Positions 23,201 through 36,000 of a stretch of DNA of 64,000 nucleotides are shown here, one piece after another. Position 1 is the first letter of the stretch. Each line of letters begins with the position of its first letter. Under the pieces are notes generated by a model that saw nothing but the letters and a program-made list of their open reading frames with translations, was not told the DNA's origin and did not search any database. The DNA comes from Telopea speciosissima (lineage: Eukaryota; Streptophyta; Magnoliopsida; Proteales; Proteaceae): the NCBI RefSeq assembly GCF_018873765.1, contig NC_057924.1, forward strand, positions 3,906,001 through 3,970,000, written 5' to 3'. The position numbers and the translations under genes are program-made.

Positions 23201-25295
23201 AGCCAGAAATTTATTTCAGATTGAAGGATGATAATTTTTTATTTTTAAGTCACTTTAATACTTAAGGTAAAGGTTTTTTTTTTTTTTTTATACAGGTGAA
23301 TTCATGCAGATACATCACTACAGTTGGTTTATTTTAGTGAAAAGCCTTGGGTTGGGTTCTTTACATGGTGGATGTTTCGTCCAATGGTTTTCATTGTAAT
23401 GAGACCTAGAATAAGGGTAAGAGTTAGGAATACGGGATATACTTTATTATTTTGTTCAAGTTGGAATCCTAGTTAGGAAATGAGGTTTTTTAAATATTTT
23501 TTTGGTCAATTAAGTAGCTAGTTTGATTCTTAGTTGGTTTATGCTATTTCTAATCATGTTAGGACTTGGGAGTCAAATTTTCAGAGTTTATATATTATAT
23601 ATATCCAGCCATTTAGGCATACAAATTTATAAAATATAGCTTTCGGTTTCATTAAACTTTGGCTGTTGTGGATTTTGTGGTTACTACTATGGATTCAGTA
23701 GCGTACTTGGTGGATTCCATGTGGGGCTTAGGTGGATTTCTAGCCTGGTTCTCTCTCTTTCTATCTTTCATCTAGATCACAGGCTAGAATTTTCTGTTCT
23801 CTATGCTCTGTGACACATCTGATTTTTGTTCAAGGTTCAACTCTTTTCTGATTGCAATAGCATGCAAGCTGCTGTTCTGTTTTGACTCTAAACTGAGGTT
23901 TGAGATTCTGTTACATTATTATTGAAATTCTGTTTTCAGTTATGAGATTTCTAGTCAATTGGTTCCGGTTCTAGTTCTGCTATTCTCTCTTCTAGTGGCA
24001 CTAGATTCTTCTATGCTATGATCAGACTTGTCACTAATTCTGTAGACTGATTCTGTTAGTAGAATAGACTATTTGAATGAAGTTTTGGCTTGTTCTGAGA
24101 TTCCTGAGTTCTGTTATTAAATTTCTCCAAATTCTGGTTTTGCTTCTCTGTTCTGGATCCTGTTGTGAGATAGTTTTCCATTTTGGAAACTGGTTTGCAT
24201 TACATAGACATGCATGGACATACCTGAGGAAGCATGCCAATACACGGGAGGGTATTTGATTGAACTAGGCTCTGAATTTTGACACGTGGCTAATGAAAAT
24301 AATATTCTCTCTATCCAACGGTCAGAATTGCCACATCATTGGTCCATATGGCATAGAAGGGTGGCCCATGTAGGAAGCCCTTCCAAAACAGGGCTGTTTA
24401 AAGGTAATCTTCGTACTTTCTGGAAAGCAATGTTGGATTTTGGAGTATGAAGATACTCAAATAAGCTAAACTCAACTATGCCTGGTCCCAACTTTTGAAG
24501 TACGGAGATATTTGAGATTTATTATTATAGCTTTAATGATTATAATATTTAGATATTAGGATCGACTTCAAACTCGCCCCCCCCCCCCCCCGGAACCCGC
24601 ATAGGTGGGACCAGCACTGGGTAATGGCCCTTTCTATTATAGCTTTAGTGCTTCAATTTACCTCTGGCACTGCAGCTCGACTGTTAGCTCCTGTTGTGGC
24701 TTCATGGTTTCACTAGGACTGCCATTCTCTCCAGTTGTGATTCCGTGGTAGGTCAAGAAAAAAATCTACCATGCATATGACAGAAAAACTTTGGTCAAAT
24801 TGATCTTTGATGAATCAAACTCGATAAATTATGGTTCACATTGAGTTTTGGCTTTATCAATTCTGTACTTTGCATGTGTTCATTTTTCTTTGTAACTAAC
24901 CCTTGATGAAAAATGGTATATAACTAATCCTTGATGATATATGGAAATTCTGATTTGGCACACTGTCCAACATAGCCCATGATATTTGGATTGCTGTGCA
25001 AATTTTTAGGAGCCCAGTTTAGTTGCTCTTTGCATTCCATTGCCTCTAAATGTTACAATTCAGTTTTTTTTTCTTCTATAGCACTTCTTTCATGGCTTGT
25101 GAATCTTACATATCTTGATTAAAACTTGCTGAAACCTTAACAAGGAATGTGTGCGGGTCATTGCAGGATCCAAACAACAGGAATGTGGTTAATTGTGATG
25201 AAAAGTTGAGGAGTATTTTGTTGGGTAAGGCTCAGGTGGAATTGGTTGAACTCCCCATGTTGATCAAGCTCCACTTTCCTAAAGAACCCAAATGA
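17212..25295 (+). CDS. SWIB/MDM2 (BAF60b-type) domain protein, two exons
   Basis: Exons are 17212-17385 (58 codons) and 25167-25295 (42 codons plus TGA). They join in phase 0 at CAG|GTTCCA and TTGCAG|GATCC to give 100 residues. The SWIB domain fills nearly the whole protein: the [20 protein letters not shown] core with [13 protein letters not shown] in exon 1, then [18 protein letters not shown] and the [11 protein letters not shown] end in exon 2. Plant genomes carry several such short SWIB proteins. The domain is best known from SWI/SNF chromatin remodelling subunits and MDM2, and some plant members are organellar. Location is not clear here. The ATG at 17212 is the first in frame. All conserved positions look intact. 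The 7781-bp intron is unusually long and filled with transposons. Confidence 0.9.
17822..18540 (+). mobile_element. 5'- and 3'-truncated RTE-type LINE fragment
   Basis: Broken reverse transcriptase reading: [20 protein letters not shown] and [17 protein letters not shown], then a stop (TGG to TGA), [32 protein letters not shown], and after a shift DLNKAYDR. These blocks and their order match the finger and palm regions of plant RTE-clade LINEs. The catalytic Y/FADD region and the 3' tail are missing. Dead. Confidence 0.75.
18550..19260. mobile_element. Possible LTR remnant
   Basis: No coding potential. A promoter/terminator-like stretch ('attaatgaaaagctttttg') is followed by three diverged copies of a 'gatccgatcgacacc' word (about 19045, 19105 and 19220). 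The layout resembles the end of an LTR, but no partner LTR or target duplication was found. Confidence 0.3.
20543..21590 (+). pseudogene. Broken gag-like gene of the LTR element
   Basis: It starts [10 protein letters not shown] directly after the primer-binding site. Fragments include a Trp/His-containing block ([11 protein letters not shown]), [14 protein letters not shown] and RKLSLQQ, which resemble the central gag domain of plant gypsy-type elements, followed by an acidic Glu-rich tail (open at 21128-21364). Several stops and shifts. No zinc knuckle, protease or reverse transcriptase follows. Confidence 0.6.
21643..23179. mobile_element. Mutator-like element nested in the LTR retrotransposon
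   Basis: Inverted ends of about 35 bp with further matching blocks: GAGCAAATTACATGCACCTC at 21643 and the complement of GAGCAAATTAAATGCATCTC at 23179. The flanks 'gggttttta' and 'ttattttta' agree at 6 of 9 positions, a decayed 9-bp duplication. The inside has near-duplicate segments (two 'gagatgggaatgggtttt' blocks near 22360 and 22490) and GAA-rich sequence. No transposase seen. Confidence 0.65.
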
Positions 25296-27804
25296 TTGTA
25301 TTTAATATGATATTTAAATACCTCATTTTCCCAGGTCATATCCATAGTGAAGCATCTATAGAAACTTTTTTGTTTCCTTTTGGTGTGTTTTGGTAGGAAT
25401 TACTGCAAAAAGAGCTGTACCAACTTGTAGTCTGCTATAGGAACATTGTCTTCTGGTCTGACAAACAACAAAAGAGATTGTATGGTTGTACCACCATAGG
25501 TAGGTGAACTTTGACATTAAAACCTTCCTTCCAATTTGATGAAGGTGGTTTAGTCTCATAATTAATTGCAAGTTTCGTTGTTTGTTTTGGCAAAAAAAGA
25601 GAGAGGGCAAGGGAATGCTAACCGTTTGTCTGGCAGATTTCATTGAAGGTTTTTTTTTTTTTCCTAGTTTCAGTTCACTTTGGTTGTCTCAGTTGGTTCT
25701 GGCAATTCTGAATAAAATGAATTGCTTTGGTTGAAATCTGCTATAGTATGTATTTATGTTGTCAACTTTGCAAAATTGGGTTGGGTGTGAAATATGTATT
25801 AGCCTAATAACCATGCTCAATTGATGCATTGTGCACAAAAGAGTGAAAGGCATGTTGCAGTTGAATTTCTTTGTTGTTGGCATCAGAGTTTTAATGAAAA
25901 GATATGATAAAAGTAAAACTACCACATGAATATTCAACTCCATGTGGGTCTTGTAGGACCCGCATCCCTCCATGTGGGTCTTGTAGTGCCCATGTTCAAT
26001 CTCTGAGGCCCCCGCATAAGGGGGACCCACATCCCCAATGCCTCTGGTCCAGCTTTGATACCATGTGTCATGGTTTGGTCCAACTACCTCAATGTGTGAT
26101 TGGAGACTAAGGTAAAGAAAATCTCAAGCAAAAGTTTGAGGTTTGAAGTTGGATTTGGAAAGCATATACTTGAAGCTTGGAGGCCAGAGCTGCTGCAACA
26201 CAAATTGTGATTAAAGAATCCAATATCAATAGAATAAAAGTGTTTGAATCTTTAAGGTACAAAGCGTGAGAAGTCCAAGATTTCAAACATTATAATCCTA
26301 TTGGTAGCATGTTTTTAAACCCAAGAAGTCACCCAGAAGCTTACACAAACATTCATCCTTAGCCCAAACCCAACTTGAGAGACCCTGGCTTTGCATCTTC
26401 CTCCAACCCAAACAACCAAACCAAACCAAACCAAGCCTGAAGCATGATCAGAAACATGGATCAAGGTATCGGTATCGTATCAGTCAAGGAGTGTCTTTTC
26501 TTTTAAATTTATGTCCGATATGGGCTGATACTTCCCAATCTGTATTGTATCGGTACGATATTGGCGGTGACCAATATGGTCACCGATTTCTGGGTCAGGT
26601 TAGCCCGGCCCACAAGACAAGCCTATTTACATTAGGTTGTGGGCCTGTGGCCTTGTGAGTTGGGGGAGTCAGCCCAGTCAGGGGACCAGTTTAAACTGTA
26701 AAGTCTGAAAACCCCTAGCACTCTTTCTTTCCTCAGTAGTTAGTAGTTAGTACCTATGGATATTCTATTCCATTTGACATGATTGGATTATCCAATATAT
26801 TGCCATGTCACCATCTATTTCCCAATAGCGGTGTGCCACGTGGCTGACTGTTTAAGAAGACCGTTAGGAGAAAAAACAATGGGAGAACGGCAGTTAATTA
26901 TAACAGAGGCGAGAAGGAATTACGGCAAAAAAAAAGAGGAATTGCTGGTTCTTTCCTTTCTCTTACTCAGTTCGTCCTTCTCCTCCATTCGTTCCTTGAT
27001 GAATCTTCGTCTGCCCCGATGAAAACAAAAAGGGCATCAATCAGAATCAGTTGCAGCAGAAGCAAGCCGGTGATGGCAAAGGTAACAGCTCAGAGTGTAA
27101 GGCTTATGATCCTACCTCCCTTTTCCACTCTGCCCACTAAAACCTTTTTAATGGATGAATCAGTCAACGAATGCAGAAGAAGTTAAGCTAAGGATTCGGT
27201 TCCAATAAATACTAAAAAGTGCTTCACTTCCTCTCTCTCTCTCTCTCTCTCTGTCCCTTTCTAAGCTTCTTTCTGTAATAAACGCACACTTTCGAACCAT
27301 GCAATCACAAGAGATCACTGAACCCAATTGCTTTTAATTCATTACCCACCCCTCCATCTTCTCAATCCTTATGGATGAATGGTGCATGGGGAAACACTTC
27401 TCAAAACTGCTTACTAACACCTCTCATAAGTAAGGCTGTAGAAGGAAGAACCTCCAAATCTCTTCTTCTCCCTTTTCATTTTAATTTTGAAAATGTTCAT
27501 CTCTTCTGCTCAAAACCCATTTAGATTTCTTCTCCTTTCCTTATTACTATATTTTTTTAAAGATAGGATATAAATCTCTCTCTCTCTCGATCGATCGATA
27601 TCTGTTTTTTACATGGGTATCTTCACTTCACATTTTTTCCCCCCATTTTTCTGAGAAGCCATGAATACCCATCTCCCACTTCTCTTTCCCTTCAAAACCC
27701 ATGTTTCTAGAGCAGCTAGAAACAATTCAATCTCCCGGATGAGAAGCTCCTATTAATTCTTCAGGAGCATTCCCAGGAACTAAATTGTAAGTTCCTCAGG
27801 AAAA
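25296..27804. other. Intergenic: SWIB 3' flank to kinase 5' flank
   Basis: No gene recognised. The stretch 25925-26100 has two 'ccatgtgggtcttgtag' repeats and, on the minus strand, a primer-binding-like TGGTATCAAAGC at about 26057-26068, suggesting an LTR element remnant. 26460-26590 has 'gtatcggtac' repeat words. CT microsatellites at 27231-27252 and 27575-27590 lie in what would be the leader region of the kinase gene. Confidence 0.5.
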
Positions 27805-28496
27805 ATGCCAGCATCATTTTTCCGAGCACACCGGCTGAGGAAGGAGAGGAGTAAACCCCTCCCATCTCTTACCTCATCAAAGACTCTGACTTCGGAAACA
27901 GAAGATTTGGATAGAAAAAGATTTGATAGTCTGGAATCATGGTCCATGCTATTGGATTCCGAAAATCTGGAGACCTTGGAGGCATCAAAGCAGGACCAGG
28001 AGGAATGGACTGCCGATCTTTCCCAGCTCTTTATTGGCAACAAATTTGCTTCTGGTGCTCCCAGTTGGATCTATCGGGGAATTTACAAACAGAGAGCAGT
28101 TGCGGTGAAGATGGTGAGGATTCCAATTCAGGATGAGGAGACCCGGGATTTGCTTGAGAAGCAGTTCAACTCTCTGAAGTCGCCCTGCTTTCCTGTCTTT
28201 TCCATCCCAATATTGTTCAGGTTAGAATTCACTCCAATTCCAGAGAATGGGAAAATTTTGATTTTTTTTTTCTGAAAATTTCTTATGTTACAGTGTTTGT
28301 CTTTTGTAGAATATACTAACATAACAATAAGGAAAATTCTCAACGTTGTCCTGCTTCTAACCATTGCTTCTTTCATCTATACAAAATAACTAGTCTGGAA
28401 ATGCTTAATGGGGTTTCCACATGGACTGATCTCATTGTCCAGCATATGCCTTGGGTAACAAAGTTTGGGAGTATAGGTATCATGTATCTGATCATA

Positions 28497-28823
28497 TTGT
28501 GTGTGTGTGGGAAGGGGTATGTTGTACTGGTTATGGAGATTACTGAAGCCGCCAAAATGAAAATATCAGTCGTCGTTCGCTGATTTTTGTAGTACTTGCA
28601 GTAGGTTGCTGTGCTTGTCATTGCTGCTCTCTGAAGATATTAGGTTGCTGTGCTTTCAGTAACTGATCATAGTGTGTGTGTGTGCGTGGGGAAGGGTATG
28701 TTGTACTGATTATGGAGGTTACTGAAGCTGCCAAAATGAAAACTTCAGTCGTCGTTCTCTGTTTTTTGTAGTACTTTCAGTAGGTTGCTGTGCTTGCCAT
28801 TGCTGCTCTCCGAAGATATCAGT
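28497..28823. repeat. Two-copy tandem duplication in kinase intron 1
   Basis: A block of roughly 145-155 bp containing 'ggtatgttgtactgg' and 'caaaatgaaaa' with 'tcagtcgtcgtt' occurs at about 28497-28640 and again at about 28668-28823, with a few substitutions. Both begin in a GT-rich run. Confidence 0.7.
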
Positions 28824-29764
28824 TATATTCATCTTAATGAAGAATTTGAATGACTGGATAATTTTTTTATGTATTGCCTTAGCTTGACCAACATGTAGTT
28901 TCTTTTACTCAGTAATAACTGGTATAGCTTTGTCCAGAGCATCTAATTCTGAAGTTTGATTCCTTTAAAACTTAGTAACTCTCAAGCTTTGTGATACACA
29001 TCAAAAGAATTTTATAGAGTAATCATTGTTGGGATAAACCAATGAAATAGTTATGTATTTCTCTACTCCCCCACACCCCCCCTTCCCCAAAAAAAAAAAA
29101 AAAAAAAAAATTCCACTACTCTGATCAACAAGTAATTTTTTTTGCTTCTTGCTAATATGAATGCTTAAGATGGCAACTAGAAATTATAAGTGCAAATACT
29201 GTCTTTAATATTTTTGGCAAGAAATTTTTTGTATTTTTAATAACCCTAGCATGTCTTAAGACATAATACATACAATTATTATAAGATATCAAATTCCATT
29301 ATTTATGCTGCAGCTGGACTGCCTCCTGGGATGAGACCATTCATTTTGGTTCGTATAATACGTTAGGACATAACCTGTTTTTTGAGAATGCACTCATCTC
29401 AAATCATCACCAAAATATGCGTATGTAATAGAACTGGGTTCATTGGGTGAATTTTTTAAGTTTGTATTAGGGGAATTTCGAATATGACATTATTTCTATC
29501 TATCCATTATCATATTAGTCATGACTAAAAATATACCCATATTGAAGTGATATCTCATGTATCAAAAACTATTGAACTCCAAAATGAAGCGATATAATTC
29601 CAGTTGGCAAATACAATCCAGCCTGAATTAGTTTAACTATGACCAGGAATACATTTGTAACATTGATTGAAAACTTTGTATAAATTATGTAAAATGATGT
29701 ATTTAACCAATATTTCTATGAGAAGTATCTTAATAGATCATTAGTAACAGAATCATATCTAGAA

Positions 29765-30000
29765 CGGAAAATTACGTGTACACCCCCTGTACTTTGCCTA
29801 AAACAATAATAAACCCGAGGTTTCCAATAACCACCTTGTACACCCCCTCGATTTAAAAAAAATAAGATTCCGTTAGGAACTCAACGTTAAGTGATGATGT
29901 AGAGTATACTTTGGACATGAAATGACTCTTATACCCTTGCATAACACCCTTAACAAGCCAATGACCATCGTCTTCCCCAAACCTCACCCATTGTACTTTT
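29765..30000. mobile_element. Truncated Mutator-like end in kinase intron 1
   Basis: It starts 'ggaaaattacgtgtacaccc', then 'aaacccgaggtttccaataa', then 'ccgttagg' and 'cttatacccttgc'. This is the same order of blocks as the termini at 1-162, 21643 and 38606. No matching opposite end exists before exon 2 at 30029, so only one end remains. Confidence 0.4.
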
Positions 30001-33000
30001 CTTATACCCTTTCCACTTTTCTTAACAGTTCATTGCAGCTTGGAAAAAGCCTCCTGTGTTCTGCATCATCACAGAGTACATGTCACAAGGAACTCTTAGG
30101 ATGTATCTTAACAAGAAGGTGCCACTCACTTTCAACTGAAACAATTTTGAGATTAGCTCTTGACATTTCCAGAAAAATGGAGTATCTTCATTCCCAAGGG
30201 GTGATCCACAGGGACCTCAAATCCAATAACTTACTCCTCAATGTTGAGATGCGGGTCAAAGTGGCAGATTTTGGTACTTCATGTCTGGAAACACAGTGCC
30301 AAGCGTCGAAAGGTAACATGGGAACTTACCATTGGATAGCCTCAGAGATGATTAAGGAGAAACCATATACCAGGAAAGTACACCCGTGCAAGCAGCATTT
30401 GCTGTGTCAGAGAAGGCAGCCATATTTTTAAATAACCAAACCTTAGTTGTGCCTCTTTGTTTGTTGGATTGTATTGGTTTGGCAAAGCAGAATTTTGTTT
30501 CTTTTTGGTTTTTGACTATTTGGAGAAATAACGCTGTGTTAGTGACAGGTTGGCCATTGGGAATATCAAACTATTCATGTGATGTGTATGCAGTGTGTGT
30601 GTGTGTGTGTGTGTGAGGTGGGGGGGGGGGGTTATCCAGATTATCATCTATAAAATGTGATAGGTAAGATGAAATTGGTTCCTCATTGAAGTAATCTGTG
30701 CTTTACTCTTTAAGATGAAGGTTGTTAACCTCGGGTCTGATGCCTTTTCATTCAGACTGAGCTGCTAAATGAAAAGTTTCATCCGGTGTGATGATTAGTA
30801 AGACTCCTTAGACCTGATATGTTATATTGTTTGGCTGTATGGTTTGTTTAAGAATTGGTTTTGATAGCCATCAGATAATTCCACAGAAAGCATCTGTGGT
30901 TGAAAAGGTAAAAACGAAAAAAATATATATATATCTCAATTGCTTATGCATTTTCTCTGCAAATCAATCAGAGTCATTGATCTTTACCTCATAACTTCTG
31001 CCAGTGGTGCATTCATTAGTCTTCTTTGCAAATGGCCAAACTATCTCAATTGATTTTCTGCATCTTGTCACCAATTGGTGCTTCTCCAAAGTTTCCCACT
31101 TCCATTAATTTCACACAGAGCCTTGCCACTGATACATCTCAACATCCCCTTCTCAGCTATGATCATGGTGTACATTAAACTCCTTAAAGCAATGCCATTA
31201 TTTTCAACTCCAAAAGCTCCTTTCCCTTTAATCCACCCAGTTCTAATTCTATGCGAAAAAAATCTTCTTCAATCTGTTTCTCTTTAATTCTAACGTGGCA
31301 TTTGCCCCCAGTAGTCTCATCAATAATCCCTCTATCATCAGCAAAAATCATCTAATATCATACACAGTCTGGACCTCACCCTGTAGACGTCGTCTGAACC
31401 CATCCATAGCCAAGTAGTACATGCTCATTTTGACATGTGTGTAGCTCTTTTCCTAAATAACATATTTTCAGTTAGGAAAATTTTAGGAGAGTAAAGTTGT
31501 ATAGTAGCCACAATATGTTCTCCTAGCTGTGTTCATCTTTGATTAAGCCAATATGCCTTGGCATTTGAATAACTCAACTGCCAACTTACAACTTGGATGG
31601 TCCATTACCAATGAAAATACAAAAAATTCTGCAATGTGACCTGTCTGAGCAAGAAAATGTTTTGGATAATGTGAAGTAAAATAAGTGGGGAAGAAGTATG
31701 GTTCTTACTATGTTTCAGAAAGTGTTGGATTTTGCCTTAACAGAAATGCATAAACAAATCATATAACATAATAACAATCTATGCAACAATGTATTCACTT
31801 GAATTATGTCATTTTCTAAATAGCAAAAGGAACTAGAGATTTACAGAGAGTATGCGTCTCAAAAGGAGAAAAGAGGACTCATTTTCTGTTTCTTGCTTTT
31901 AGCTGTTATGCTTAATATCTTAGAATTTGATGTATGTATATATGCACTTTGAATGGAAACTCTGTACTGTCTCCATCAGGTTGCATTACACTGCTTTTCA
32001 ATTCCAAGCTCAATCACAAAATAGCATGTGTCACAACTTGAAGATTGCAATATTATTAATATTGTTTTTGTTGTTGTTGTTGTTGTAGTATTGAAGTGCT
32101 AGAGCATTCTTAAATGTTAGTTTGAGGCTTGATAGGGACCAGAATTTATCATCAATCTTTTTTCTTTTTCCTTTTTTTTTTTTTTTCAATGAATGGAATT
32201 CATTAGCAACCTTGTGACAAGATTACAGAATGGTCTTTTACTGTGTAAAAAAAAAAAAAAAGGGAAACAGAGAAGTCCAGTGACAAAGAACCACTAAATA
32301 TGCATTACTTAACATAATTTTGTGCTATATTACCTCCAAACCCAATAAAAATATCTGTGCTGTCCAGAAAAATCTTTTCAAGAAATCTCTACCAGTTCAG
32401 GTTCAAGGGAAGGGTGATCAAAAGTTTAAAATCAACATTTAGTAATGTGCTGTGCCATGATTCACATCTCCACATGTCTTTCTCTCACTCTCAGAGCAAG
32501 GTTCGTGATTGTTGCCTGGATTAGAAGATAAGGGAGTGACTTAGGAGATATACTATGGAAAAATATCATATTGATTGAATGATAGGAGTTATCTTGTTCC
32601 ATCATGTCTGTTTAGAAGAGTCCATTTATAATTCATCAGCTCAGGTTGGCCCTAGATCATACAGTCTCCTTCATGGGAACCTTTAGTACATGGCACACTT
32701 CTACATACAAATCATATACATTGGAATCCAATATATGCTCTTCCCTCAGTCATTGAGAAATCTTGCCTGGTTTGGGTTCTATATCCATTTGGATACTTAA
32801 AAAAAGCTGTGTTTTGGCACTTTTTCCATCTTGTGGCAGAATGAAAGGCCTCCATTGCCTGGTAGTTGTCGGCCCACACTTGCGAACCTCATAAAGCGCT
32901 GCTGGTCATCAAACCCTTCAAAACGACCGGATTTCAGCTACATTGTTTCAGCTTTGGATAAGTATGATAAGTGTGTCAAGGACGGCCTGCCACTTCCTTC

Positions 33001-33091
33001 CCATTCAAGGTTGGTAAGCCAGAATGTGATTCTTGATCGTTTCAGAAGCTGTATTTCCTCCATGAACTCATCCATAACTGTACATGCCTGA

Positions 33092-36000
33092 ATATGGAGT
33101 AGGGGGGGTAGAAGGTGGCCTTTTGTATCCTGTAGTTTATCATGTTGATTGATTAGGCTGTAACTGTAAATATTTGACAATTCTTTGACCACCTGATCTA
33201 ATTGTGAGGAATTTATAAGGTTCTATTTTGTGGGCTCACTCTGGTGAACATTTGCTGGTCTTTATGGATACTTAATGGATCTGATCAGATGATCATATGG
33301 AGTCCTTTGGACCTCATTTTCGCAGGGTAATGTGTGGTTAAATATAACCCCTTATAAAACAAGGAGAAAAGTATTTTGGTTTATGACCAAGGACATCGTG
33401 GTCTGGAGACATCCATCATGGAAAAAACATTTAATACTCCTCCTATTAAACGAAGTTATCGTAATGTCCCTATGTGCATCGAAAAGTCATTATGCCTCCT
33501 ACTTTTAACCGATTAGAAAATCTCTTCCCATTTGTAACTTGGACAAAAGTTTTCAGGACAGACTTGATAAACCTTATCAAAGTGGCCTAAATATCTATGA
33601 TCTAGCAGATCAGATGAGGCCCAAATTCTATGGAGAGGTAGACCCAAGGTTCCTTCTCATATTTAAAATTTTTCCCAAACATAGTTTTGGAAAGCAATAC
33701 TATAGTAGAGCAATAGTAGTGATCAGAGTAGCATAGGCGTGCATGGATATACATAGCGATGCATGTCAATACATGAGAGATAGTTTGATTGAATTTCATT
33801 TTCAAATTTGACACGTGATTTATCCAAACAATGAGGTGACTGTTAAGCTTATCAAAATGGCCGTGATAATGAGTTCTTTAATTTTGATTTATTTATTCAT
33901 ATTTCACCAAATCATGCCGGTAATATAGGATGTTTATTCACAGAGCAATGGGTTATCCCAAGACCTGTAATAATGATTCATGATCATTAGGGTAAAATAG
34001 TCTCTATCATAGTTATCAAGAATCATGGTTTGGACTGGCCCAAAAAATTGAACCAGTTGAACCGTGGACTGGCCATAGATCTGGTCCAATTCACCCGTCG
34101 GCTCACTCTAACATCTAATAACAATGGCTTCTATAGAATACAGGAGTTCAACTTTATTCTAACTAATATCGACAGTAGCCATTCAGTCTTCACCCTCAAT
34201 GCCAATTCTTGTCAACTATTCATTGAAATGGACCTAACAAACCGAAATTCATCAAGACCATCATGGTTCTAGAGATCGGAATCGGTACTTGAATCAGTCG
34301 CCACCAATTCCGACCTGAATCGATCCACATTAGGGGTCTTAAATTTCAGCCTGAACTGTCCGGATTGACTGTAATAGACCGATTTACCTGGATCAAATTA
34401 AACCAAATCCCCGTCGGGCTGGCTTTGGTCTGAGCTCATTGTGAAAACCGGTAGAAATCAACCGAATGGACCAACTGAAACTCATAGAAAATTCAATAGA
34501 ATCCCATGAAAAACCGACAGGGTTGAAACCGAAACCAACTGAAACAGATCTTCTCACCTTATCGGACCAGCTTCAATTTGGCCCAGTTTGAGACCAAAGA
34601 CTGGATCAATGTGGCCGTAACTGGTCTGAACTGATCAATTGACACCCCTAACCTGAATCGGTCAAGTATCAACAAGAATCAGCCAAAAATCCTGATCTGA
34701 ATCGACATGGAATTGGGATCATTCTTGGCCGATTCTCTAGAAACTGAAACCTATTCACCATTCCAAAAACACAACAAACAAAAAGAGAAAACAATCACTC
34801 ACAACTGCAACACAAGGATTTATGTTGTTCGGCAAGGTGTCTACACACCTCTATGTATTTACAAGGAATTTTCAATAATCCTAATAGCCCCAATCGTAGC
34901 AATAATAGGCAAAAAAAGAATTTCCTGAATTATCCCATAAAAGTCCTACAAAAATTTTAACCCCCGCATAGACCCCCAGTTCGTTGAGGTCCCAATAATG
35001 AAGATAACACGTAAGTTGGGCCGATTCCTCTAAGCCTTAAGTCCTAGGACTCTTCAGGATTTTAATAGTCCTTTGAAATCACCCCACAAACCCATGCGAC
35101 AAAATACAAGACAAACCCACCCCCAACATATTCAACTGATCTGATCCCAATTCCTCAAACCCTGAAAACGTTCCTAAAGACCACACAAAGCAAAATCAGA
35201 TTTCCAGTTGAATTGGTTTTGGCATAAGAGGTTGTACGTTGGCAGCCAACCTAGAACTAACTACGTTGGCCAAGACATTCTCAGAAAAAAATCCTATGCA
35301 GTGCACTACAGTGTGGGCCTGAGAGTTCGAAACCTGGAAGATGCGACATCCAATGGTGCCGAGTTCAAGAAGGAAGACAAGAAGATAAAAAAAAAAAAAC
35401 TGCTTTGCATCGAGCTTGCACCGTTGGATAAAGCTTCTTCCACATATTGAGCTCTCAAGACCGCACTACAATGCACCGCCAAATACCGGTACTACAGAGA
35501 ATTTTTATCCAGACATTCCCAACCTTGAAATATGTATAAACAGTAACCCCTCTAAGCAAATAGCTTAAAGTTCTCTCTCCAACTCACTATGGGACTCAAA
35601 ATTTTATTTTATTTTTGGTAGTCAAACGATAAAGCTAAGGATTGGGACTTGGGTTTTCCTTTTTCCTAGTTTTAGAAATTTTAGATAAAATCAAAACTAT
35701 ACCAATTCAAGTACCCCCACTAGAACTTGAAACCTTACATATCATATCTATAAGATAAGCAAAATCTAGTGTCCCCCCCCCCTAAATGATAACTCTCCTA
35801 ATTCAGGTGAATCATGAAGGTGTCAAAATTCAAACCTAATCACTTTTCTGGGTTTTATTTGGTAATTTACGGGTTTAACTGTTTGATAGCAACATGCACT
35901 AGCTTTTTTGTTTTTTTTTTTTTTTGAAGGATTTGAAAATTTTCTTTTTGAGATTAAATTCTTGTAATTTTATGAAACTTTACATAGATTTTCTATTTAA

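Larger units (their letters stand above)
20211..24199 (+). mobile_element. Gag-only LTR retrotransposon, split by a Mutator-like element
   Basis: LTRs lie at 20211-20525 and 23418-24199. They share 'aatacgggat', 'aaatatagcttt' and the final 'ggaaactgatttgca'. A primer-binding site TGGTATCAAAGC follows the left LTR at 20531-20542. The flanks are TTAAA and TTACA, a 4-of-5 target duplication. The left LTR lacks about 460 bp present in the right one. The internal part codes only for a broken gag and no pol is seen. The 1537-bp element at 21643-23179 interrupts it. Confidence 0.75.
17386..25166 (+). other. 7.8-kb intron of the SWIB gene
   Basis: GT...AG intron. It contains the LINE fragment (about 17820-18540), LTR-like debris (about 18550-19260), a GA microsatellite (20155-20173), the gag-only LTR element with a nested Mutator-like element (20211-24199), and a C-run (24578-24592). 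About 0.9 kb before exon 2 is free of recognisable repeats. Confidence 0.8.
27805..33091 (+). pseudogene. Raf-like (HT1-related) Ser/Thr protein kinase, decayed
   Basis: Three exon blocks are visible: 27805-28220, 30029-30415 and 32840-33091. Recognisable kinase parts are a diverged glycine loop (FASGAPSWIYRGIYKQ), the ATP-binding Lys in AVAVKM, the catalytic loop HRDLKSNN (30207-30230), DFG (about 30264), and the C-terminal RCWSSNPSKRPDF. The family is the plant Raf-type kinases that include HT1, the stomatal CO2-response kinase. Lesions: an extra CT at 28171-28174; a 2-nt loss near 30124; APE changed to ASE (about 30336-30344); a deletion at 30379/30380 that removes the 'DVYSFGIVLWEL' block expected in this family and shifts the frame; and GC instead of GT after exon 2. 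It could still be transcribed, but an active kinase is very unlikely. Confidence 0.8.
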
